From: DATDVC01 sp964601125
GTDB taxonomy: Bacteria > Patescibacteriota > Minisyncoccia > Phycocordibacterales > WO2-35-19
Length of the DNA: 9,517 nucleotides
Reading direction: 5' to 3'
Assembly: GCA_964601125.1 (NCBI GenBank)
Contig: CAZRKB010000018.1
Coordinates: 1 to 9,517, forward strand
The position numbers were made by a program, and so were the translations under genes. The notes below the pieces were generated by a model. The model worked only from the letters and a program-made list of their open reading frames with translations. It ran no database searches and was not told where the DNA came from. Below, in pieces: positions 4,750 to 9,517 of this stretch (position 1 is the stretch's first letter; every line of letters starts with the position of its first letter).

Positions 4750-6401
4750 TAAAAAATATCAACAATTCTGAGCCTTAGCTCCTCGCGTCCACGGAAACGA
4801 GACAGGTCAAAGGTGGCAAGCAGGTTCACATACGCCCCTTCGAAAATATCTGCGGTGAAGGACTCTTCATTGGAGAAAAAGGAAATTGCTACTGCTTTGT
4901 TGTTACTCTGATCTACGAAAGTTAATTCCAAATGCTCACCTGAGCCATTTTTGCCGAACTTTTTAAGCTTTACCACTTTCACCCCTTCAAACAGAAATAC
5001 TGGTTTCGGATTACCCAATCCAAAGGGCGCGAGCTTTTCAAATTCTTTATAATTCTTCATACTGACCAAACTCAAATCGCCTTTTACATCAAAATTAGTT
5101 TCCCCAACAATCTTTTCTCTTTTTACTTTATGAAATGATGTAGAAAGGCTTTCTTCTAGAAAATGAATTTTCTCTTCATGCACTGTAAACCCCCCAGCCA
5201 GTTCATGCCCACCGAAATCCAAAAATGATTCTTTCGTTTCGGTCATGAGCTCCACGACCGAAACCGATCCGTCGCTCCGGCAGGAGCCTTTGATTAAATC
5301 ATTCTCATCTTTACCCCAGACAAACACAGGCCTTTTGTATTCATCCATCACTTTCCCTGCCACGAGGCCGAGCACCCCTACCCGCCACTCGGGGTTACCT
5401 ATCACTATGACCTCTCTTTGCACCCTTTGCTCGAAGCCCTTTTTTACCGTCCGCATGATGTTTTTTACCATGGCCTTGCGATCGTCATTTATTTTAGACA
5501 AATGGCTCGCTAAAGCACTGCCCTCTTTCTCATCCGTAGTTGAGAGCAATTCATATGCACGCATTGGGTCGTCCATCCGCGAAGCGGCGTTAAGCCTCGG
5601 CGTTATCATGAAGCCCACGTCATCTTCAGTAAGATACTTCTGCTCAATGTTCATTTTGGCCAGTAAACTTTGGAGTCCTGGCCGCGGAGATTTACGCAGT
5701 ACCTTCATCCCGAAGTACGCTATGGCTCGGTTCTCCCCCACTAAGGGCACCATATCAGAGAGCGTGGCAAGGCCAGCCATATCTAGGAACCATTTTTCTA
5801 CCCCGTCTTTTAATTTGAAAATGTCTTGGGTTTTTTTTATAAAACCTTGTGCTAGTTTAAAAACCACCCCTGCGCCACACAACATTTTTTCAGGATAGTT
5901 GTCTGTTTTAGGGTTCAATATAGCAAACGCACTAGGCAAGACATCATGCGGAAGGTGGTGGTCAGTTATAATAACATCTATGCCATAAGAATTTGCTAAA
6001 TCCACTTCTTCAACAGCTGTAATACCCAAGTCTATTGTAATAATTAGTTTTACACTTTTAGTCTTAAATTCTTCTATCGCCTCGGTGTTTAACCCATATC
6101 CTTCAGAATTCCTCTGTGGAATATAAACTTCATAATTCTGATACCCAACTTTTTCAAATAAATCATGCAATATCACCGCACCCGGTATGCCATCACAGTC
6201 ATAATCCGCATAGATTACTATCCTCTCCATCTCCCTCATGGCCTCTAGAATCCTAGTACAGGCTTTATCCATATCACGCATGAGAAATGGATCATGTAGA
6301 TCACGGGTATAATCAGGATTGAGAAAAATATCTGCTTCTTTTTCAGTTTTAATGCCACGCCTTTCTAGAATTAGTCTTAATAGCTCATGAAATTTTCCCA
6401 T
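4749..6401 (-). CDS. recJ: Single-stranded-DNA-specific exonuclease RecJ
   Basis: RecJ degrades single-stranded DNA 5' to 3' in recombination, mismatch and base-excision repair. The 550-aa product has the DHH phosphoesterase motifs in order: DYDCDG at 66-71, IITIDLGI at 120-127, ITDHHLP at 145-151, and LATLSDMVPL at 211-220. PRLNAASRMDDP at 268-279 follows. The DHHA1 domain includes RVGVLGLVAGKV, GSCRSDGS and GGHELAGGFTV. A C-terminal OB region has LAPFGLGNPKPVF. Length is normal for the family (about 570). Two small departures are Cys69 in DYDxDG, usually Val or Ala, and Arg in place of the common His before the GVLG motif; the catalytic Asp and His residues are intact. ATG 6401 has a -10-like TAAAAT ending 7 nt upstream. 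It leads a same-strand run with rnhA and comEC and is divergent from the HIT gene. Confidence 0.96.
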   Translation of the reverse strand: MGKFHELLRLILERRGIKTEKEADIFLNPDYTRDLHDPFLMRDMDKACTRILEAMREMERIVIYADYDCDGIPGAVILHDLFEKVGYQNYEVYIPQRNSEGYGLNTEAIEEFKTKSVKLIITIDLGITAVEEVDLANSYGIDVIITDHHLPHDVLPSAFAILNPKTDNYPEKMLCGAGVVFKLAQGFIKKTQDIFKLKDGVEKWFLDMAGLATLSDMVPLVGENRAIAYFGMKVLRKSPRPGLQSLLAKMNIEQKYLTEDDVGFMITPRLNAASRMDDPMRAYELLSTTDEKEGSALASHLSKINDDRKAMVKNIMRTVKKGFEQRVQREVIVIGNPEWRVGVLGLVAGKVMDEYKRPVFVWGKDENDLIKGSCRSDGSVSVVELMTETKESFLDFGGHELAGGFTVHEEKIHFLEESLSTSFHKVKREKIVGETNFDVKGDLSLVSMKNYKEFEKLAPFGLGNPKPVFLFEGVKVVKLKKFGKNGSGEHLELTFVDQSNNKAVAISFFSNEESFTADIFEGAYVNLLATFDLSRFRGREELRLRIVDIF

Positions 6402-6408
6402 GGGTTGA

Positions 6409-6414
6409 ATTTTA
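6409..6414 (-). promoter_or_regulatory. Candidate -10 box of recJ
   Basis: The minus strand reads TAAAAT, then 7 nt (TCAACCC), then ATG 6401. There is no TGn extension and no convincing -35, so the call rests mainly on the spacing shared with other genes in this window. Confidence 0.35.
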
Positions 6415-6456
6415 CCCTGTCATCGCTATAAAAGCTATGGCAAGGCAAGCATAGTT

Positions 6457-6465
6457 TGCTATAAT
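6457..6465 (+). promoter_or_regulatory. Extended -10 promoter of the HIT gene
   Basis: The plus strand reads TGC-TATAAT, a perfect extended -10, followed by 6 nt and ATG 6472. No Shine-Dalgarno sequence fits in the gap. Transcription is expected to start at the start codon (leaderless). Confidence 0.6.
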
Positions 6466-6471
6466 AGATGC

Positions 6472-6885
6472 ATGAAAGACATAGAATGTATTTTTTGTAA
6501 AATTGTGGAAGGGTCAGTCCCCTCTACAAAGATATATGAAGACGAGTCAGTGCTAGCGTTTTTGGACATTAACCCGGTAAACATTGGGCACACTTTAGTG
6601 ATTCCAAAAGGGCATTTTAAAAATATCTACGAAACCCCTTACGAAATAATAGCCGACATGATCAAAACTGTTAAAAACTTAAGTGAAGCCCTGAAAAAGA
6701 CTGGCGCCGAAGGTGTCAACGTGGCCATGAACAACGACACTGCCGCCGGTCAAGTGGTGTTCCATTCTCACGTACACGTCATCCCTCGATATGTAAATGA
6801 TGGCTTTGAACTCTGGCACGGCAAGCGTGGATACGCCCCCGGTGAAATGCAAGAAATCGCGGAGAAAATAGCGAAGGCACTATAA
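6472..6885 (+). CDS. HIT-family nucleotide hydrolase
   Basis: This 137-aa histidine-triad protein belongs to the Hint-like branch, whose members hydrolyse nucleoside phosphoramidates such as AMP-lysine. The active-site triad HSHVHVIPR occupies 98-106 (His98, His100, His102; the middle His is the expected nucleophile). The N-terminal CIFCKIVEGSVPS (Cys6, Cys9) has the CxxC of zinc-binding Hint proteins, with His48 and His98 as likely partners. GHTLVIPKGHF at 39-49 is the usual core strand. Length is typical for the family. It is transcribed alone, divergent from recJ, and ends at a hairpin terminator. The exact substrate cannot be deduced. Confidence 0.95.
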   Translation: MKDIECIFCKIVEGSVPSTKIYEDESVLAFLDINPVNIGHTLVIPKGHFKNIYETPYEIIADMIKTVKNLSEALKKTGAEGVNVAMNNDTAAGQVVFHSHVHVIPRYVNDGFELWHGKRGYAPGEMQEIAEKIAKAL

Positions 6886-6892
6886 ATATAAA

Positions 6893-6927
6893 GGACGCAT
6901 CACTCTGATGCGCCCTAGCCGATTTTT
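6893..6927. terminator. Bidirectional terminator between the HIT gene and the secreted protein gene
   Basis: Bases 6896-6902 (CGCATCA) pair perfectly with 6906-6912 (TGATGCG) across a CTC loop. The stem is extended by GG/CC at 6893-6894 and 6914-6915 around one mismatch. On the plus strand a T5 run follows at 6923-6927, 7 nt late. On the minus strand a T-rich tail (TTTATATTTATAG) follows directly. It therefore suits both converging genes, the minus direction better. Confidence 0.65.
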
Positions 6928-6938
6928 ACCTTTCAAGA

Positions 6939-7310
6939 TTAAAACACTACTCCTATTCCTGGTATTGCATACCAGACTTTGGTTTTAAAAAACATTAAGC
7001 CAAAAACAATTTTGGTCTTTTTGTCTTTTTTCGAAAAAGAAATTGTTGGACCTAAGGAAAGACCGAGACGTACATCTTTATTCTCAAAAAAGACTCCTGG
7101 AATTCCAGTAAAACCAATTTCAACATTTAGTTTTTCACCCAAAACAAAAGATGAGGAAATTTTTGGCCCTGGTAACCCCAAAAGGGTCGTGGTTCCGTTG
7201 GAACCAAGAAAAACACCACCGTTCATTTTGAATTTTGGAGTAGTTTGAGCGGTTGTGACAGAACTAAAAAGTAAGCTCAATGCCAGCAGAGAAAACAAAA
7301 ATTTTTTCAT
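6939..7310 (-). CDS. Small secreted beta-rich protein, outer-membrane-protein-like
   Basis: I do not recognise a named family. The 123-aa precursor begins with a clear Sec signal peptide: MKK, then a hydrophobic run at 4-15, then SSVTTAQTT, with likely cleavage after Ala21 leaving Gln at +1. The mature part, about 100 aa, lacks cysteine and is rich in Gly, Phe, Thr, Lys and Val. Alternating strands (GGVFLGS, KISSSFVLG, LNVEIGFTG, DVRLGLSLG, KIVFGLMFF, VWYAIPGIGVVF) end in a terminal Phe. Cleavage before Gln and a Phe terminus are habits of Bacteroidota outer-membrane beta-barrels. That would be odd in a Patescibacterium, which is thought to lack an outer membrane, so transfer from a host or neighbour is possible. 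It is divergent from the TrmB-like regulator. It could instead be an ordinary secreted beta-sandwich protein. Confidence 0.75.
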   Translation of the reverse strand: MKKFLFSLLALSLLFSSVTTAQTTPKFKMNGGVFLGSNGTTTLLGLPGPKISSSFVLGEKLNVEIGFTGIPGVFFENKDVRLGLSLGPTISFSKKDKKTKIVFGLMFFKTKVWYAIPGIGVVF

Positions 7311-7357
7311 ATTTGAACAAGATTTTCATAAATAGTATATGTAAACAAGAATCTGTA

Positions 7358-7389
7358 AGTAGTGTTGTACAAGTTTGACAACAAGTACT
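7358..7389. promoter_or_regulatory. Candidate operator for the TrmB-like regulator
   Basis: TGTTGT at 7363-7368 and ACAACA at 7378-7383 are perfect inverted half-sites with a 9-bp spacer. The arms extend to AGTA at 7358-7361 and TACT at 7386-7389 if one base offset is allowed. The site covers the TTGACA box at 7375-7380 of the regulator promoter and lies upstream of the divergent secreted protein gene. This is a typical position for autoregulation by a dimeric winged-helix protein, but binding is inferred. Confidence 0.5.
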
Positions 7390-7402
7390 AAAAAACTATA
7401 AT
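7375..7402 (+). promoter_or_regulatory. Consensus promoter of the TrmB-like gene
   Basis: A perfect -35 (TTGACA, 7375-7380), a 16-nt spacer and a perfect -10 (TATAAT, 7397-7402) are followed by 6 nt and ATG 7409. The predicted transcript begins at the start codon. It is the only promoter here matching both hexamers, and it lacks the TGn extension used by the others. Confidence 0.75.
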
Positions 7403-7408
7403 AAAAAG

Positions 7409-8221
7409 ATGATTGATAAGAAACTTGCATTATTGGGAATTAAAGCAGACGAAACTAAAGTATTTCTTTTTTTAATTGAAAGCGGAACGCAAACAGCTGG
7501 AAATATTGCGAAAAAGACTGGACTCCCCCGCCCATCACTCTACTTATATTTAAAGAACCTACAAGAAAAAGGACTAATACTACAATCACTAAAAGATGGT
7601 ATTAAAATATTCACAATTGCACCACAAGAAAAAATAAATCTGATTTTTGATGAAAAAATAAAGGAGATTACAAGCACAAAAGAATCATTACAGAAGATAT
7701 TTATAGAAACACAAAAAGGTTTAAAAACAAATACAGTTCCACGCTTTCAGATCTTTGAAGGCAAAGAGGAAATTAAGAATATCCCGAGAGATTTATTGCT
7801 TTATCGAAATATCAAAGGAAAGTGCTATTGGCCAACAAAACTTATGTTGAAAACTCTAGGGGAAGATTTTTTTGAAGAATTTAACAAGGAGAGGGTTCGT
7901 AGAGAAATTTATATTGATGCTATTTGGCCACAAAGCCAATTAGTTGACGTGAAAACATACCCATTCATGGGCACTGGTGGAAAGTTTCTAAGAGAAATAA
8001 GAATCGCACCAAAAGAAATAGATTTTCAAACTGGGTACTGGATTTACGAAAATAAAGTTTCTTTTGTTTCATCCCATAAAGACAATTTTGGATTTATAAT
8101 CGAAAGCAAGGAATTTGCAGATATGATATCTTCACTCTTTGATGTCATGTGGAAAATATCTAAACCAATAAAAATATCAAGCGAAGAATCAGAAAAATTA
8201 TTTAAAGAAATGAATATTTAA
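7409..8221 (+). CDS. TrmB-like winged-helix transcriptional regulator
   Basis: The 270-aa protein begins with a TrmB-type winged helix-turn-helix at about 5-70. LGIKADETKVFLFLIESG is the first helix pair, TAGNIAKKTGLPRPSLYLYLKNLQEKGLI at 29-57 holds the recognition helix, and the wing is at 60-72. A basic helical linker at 75-108 (EKIKEITSTKESLQKIF) probably makes a coiled-coil dimer. The C-terminal effector part (FQIFEGKEEIKNI at 113-125, then IYIDAIWP, FLREIRIAP and WIYENKVSFVS) resembles the phospholipase D-like sensor fold of such regulators, without an HKD motif. In archaea TrmB proteins sense sugars; Patescibacteria members have no known ligands. It has the strongest promoter in the window with an inverted repeat over it. 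It ends 1 nt from the convergent gene's stop, leaving no room for a terminator. Confidence 0.85.
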   Translation: MIDKKLALLGIKADETKVFLFLIESGTQTAGNIAKKTGLPRPSLYLYLKNLQEKGLILQSLKDGIKIFTIAPQEKINLIFDEKIKEITSTKESLQKIFIETQKGLKTNTVPRFQIFEGKEEIKNIPRDLLLYRNIKGKCYWPTKLMLKTLGEDFFEEFNKERVRREIYIDAIWPQSQLVDVKTYPFMGTGGKFLREIRIAPKEIDFQTGYWIYENKVSFVSSHKDNFGFIIESKEFADMISSLFDVMWKISKPIKISSEESEKLFKEMNI

Positions 8222-8222
8222 T

Positions 8223-9517
8223 TTAATAGACTTCTTGCTGGTAACACCTTTCACAGTAGAGTATCGGCGAGTATTTTTCATCATAGACTGTTTCAACTTC
8301 TAAGCTACACTTTGAACAATTTCTTTTTATGATTTTTAAGGGTGGCCTTTTGGCAAGCCTCCTGGTATGACGGACGTCGAAGCACACTCTAGGTAAAGGT
8401 AAATCAAGCCTGCGATAAAAAGAAAGCTCGTTTTCGGTTATACGATATGCCCCCACGGAGTTTGGATTGTCCTTGTCGCCACATTCGATAACTTCTTTTA
8501 AGATAGAATCGGCAACTTCAGTGATAGTTTCTGGCAAATCTGCACTCTTTAGTGTGGTTGTATAATTTTTCTTTTCTTTATCTTTCCATCGATACCCTTT
8601 GGCTAAGGCGTCCTCTTTCGCCAGTGGGAAAAAGTCCCCCGCAGCTGTTTCATTATAAGCAAAATCAGAAAACGAACTTGGCACGTGTTCACCAAATTTA
8701 TACTCGGCCCCTTGGTTGTCTATGTATAGCATATTTTTCATGTGTTCAATAACTTTCGGTAAGAGTATTTCATATTCTTCTTTTGAGTACCGTTTGTTGA
8801 GAATTGAATATTCTCCTTTATTTAAGCCCACACACCCAAGACAATTGCGCGACCCAGGACAGGAATTAGAGTAATACAAATCCGATGCTCCAGTCCAGCA
8901 TTGGTTACAAAAATAAAGCCGTGAAGAATTAATGCCACAGTTCTCTGATTCATAAACAAGCTCAGCACTGGCGCCCCACGCATAATAATCCATGCAATCT
9001 TGTGCGTCTATTATAGAAAACAGGTATTTACCATCTTTGACGTTGGTAGCAAAATACGAACCTTTTACATTTTTAGAATTTGAAAACCAATTTCCAGACA
9101 CTTCTTGTGATTTCAGAGAGGTTATAGCCCTCTGGGGGAACTTTTTTCTAAACTCTTCAAAGACCTTTTCCATTTCGGACAGACCAGAACTAGTGCTTAA
9201 CCCCAACTCTGCAAGCTTCTTAAAATAATCTTCCTTAGAATATCTCTCATTAAAGATACAATACTCCTGATTTACCAGGTTCACACAGCCAACACAATTT
9301 GAGCAATTTTTACAGGCGTATAAAAACATCGAGTCACGACATTCTTTGCTCTCTTGCGAGAAACGCACGTTATAACATTTCTCGCAGTTTATACATTCGT
9401 AACAAAGTTCACAATCCACAGAAAATATGCAGTCGGAACAATTTATCCCACTATATAAAAAATAACTATAAAAACAATTCTCAGGATTGATCGAACGAAA
9501 AACCATGTAAGAATCTT
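8223..9517 (-). CDS. Cysteine-rich repeat protein of Patescibacteria type, 5' end outside window
   Basis: The function is unknown. The frame has no stop upstream of the ATG at 9506 (codons for Asp-Ser-Tyr precede it), so the true start probably lies beyond the window; relatives I recall carry a longer N-terminal cysteine region. Counting from Met at 9506, repeat one has closely spaced Cys (CELCYECINCEKCY at 32-45, CKNCSNCVGCVNL at 65-77) followed by EYCIFNERYSKEDY at 81-94. Repeat two (CLGCVGLNKGEYSILNKRYSKEEY, about 222-245) duplicates this. The C-terminus is a likely zinc ribbon: NCSKC at 396-400 and YCERCYQQEVY at 417-427, after LSFYRRLDLPLPRVCFDVRH at 361-380. It should bind several metal ions. 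No signal peptide is visible in this part. It converges on the TrmB-like gene with one intervening base. Confidence 0.85.
   Translation of the reverse strand, partial: DSYMVFRSINPENCFYSYFLYSGINCSDCIFSVDCELCYECINCEKCYNVRFSQESKECRDSMFLYACKNCSNCVGCVNLVNQEYCIFNERYSKEDYFKKLAELGLSTSSGLSEMEKVFEEFRKKFPQRAITSLKSQEVSGNWFSNSKNVKGSYFATNVKDGKYLFSIIDAQDCMDYYAWGASAELVYESENCGINSSRLYFCNQCWTGASDLYYSNSCPGSRNCLGCVGLNKGEYSILNKRYSKEEYEILLPKVIEHMKNMLYIDNQGAEYKFGEHVPSSFSDFAYNETAAGDFFPLAKEDALAKGYRWKDKEKKNYTTTLKSADLPETITEVADSILKEVIECGDKDNPNSVGAYRITENELSFYRRLDLPLPRVCFDVRHTRRLAKRPPLKIIKRNCSKCSLEVETVYDEKYSPILYCERCYQQEVY

Noticed and set aside
5245..5898. 217-codon open frame on the plus strand inside recJ
   Set aside because: It is the antisense shadow of a strongly conserved recJ coding region; its translation is Ser/Thr/Pro-rich with no recognisable domain.
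9504..9506. ATG 9506 as the true start of the cysteine-rich protein
   Set aside because: The frame stays open to the window edge and family members have a longer N-terminal region, so this is probably an internal Met.

Overview
The window looks like a piece of a Patescibacteria (Candidate Phyla Radiation) genome, probably a Parcubacteria-type lineage. The basis is family recognition, not a search. It has a cysteine-rich repeat protein of a type I associate with Parcubacteria, a TrmB-like winged-helix protein, a divergent Fe/Mn superoxide dismutase, a ComEC split over two genes, very tight packing and almost no Shine-Dalgarno sequences. TGA is used as a stop (comEC ends in TGA), so the UGA-glycine code of Gracilibacteria/Absconditabacteria does not apply.

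Layout, left to right. 1-805 (-): metallo-beta-lactamase (MBL) domain of ComEC as its own membrane-anchored gene, cut by the window edge. 806-944: overlapping divergent promoters and an unusual structured leader with an 18-codon upstream ORF. 945-2024 (+): superoxide dismutase, then an unknown 157-aa protein. 2031-2093: four 14-bp tandem repeats. 2131-2469 (-): unknown 112-aa protein. 2640-2789 (-): a 49-aa candidate membrane peptide, possibly part of a decayed gene. 2835-6401 (-): comEC N-terminal/channel half, rnhA and recJ, with a 103-bp inverted-repeat element between rnhA and recJ. 6472-6885 (+): HIT hydrolase. 6939-7310 (-): small secreted beta-rich protein of Bacteroidota outer-membrane style. 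7409-8221 (+): TrmB-like regulator. 8223-9517 (-): cysteine-rich repeat protein, cut by the window edge.

How the genes fit together. RecJ (5'-3' single-strand exonuclease), RNase HI and the two ComEC pieces form a block for handling incoming or replicating DNA. The sod cassette and two small unknown genes sit between the ComEC halves. At the right, the TrmB-like regulator and the secreted protein are divergent across 98 bp that hold a clear inverted repeat over the regulator's -35 box, which suggests a regulator-target pair.

Promoters show a repeated pattern. For at least six genes the -10 box ends exactly 6 or 7 nt before the start codon, which predicts leaderless mRNAs. Most lack a good -35 and carry the TGn extension; the TrmB-like gene has a perfect -35 and no TGn. 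sod is the exception, with a predicted leader of about 125 nt containing mutually exclusive hairpins and an upstream ORF. That leader and the 103-bp recJ-rnhA element are the most interesting unexplained features here.
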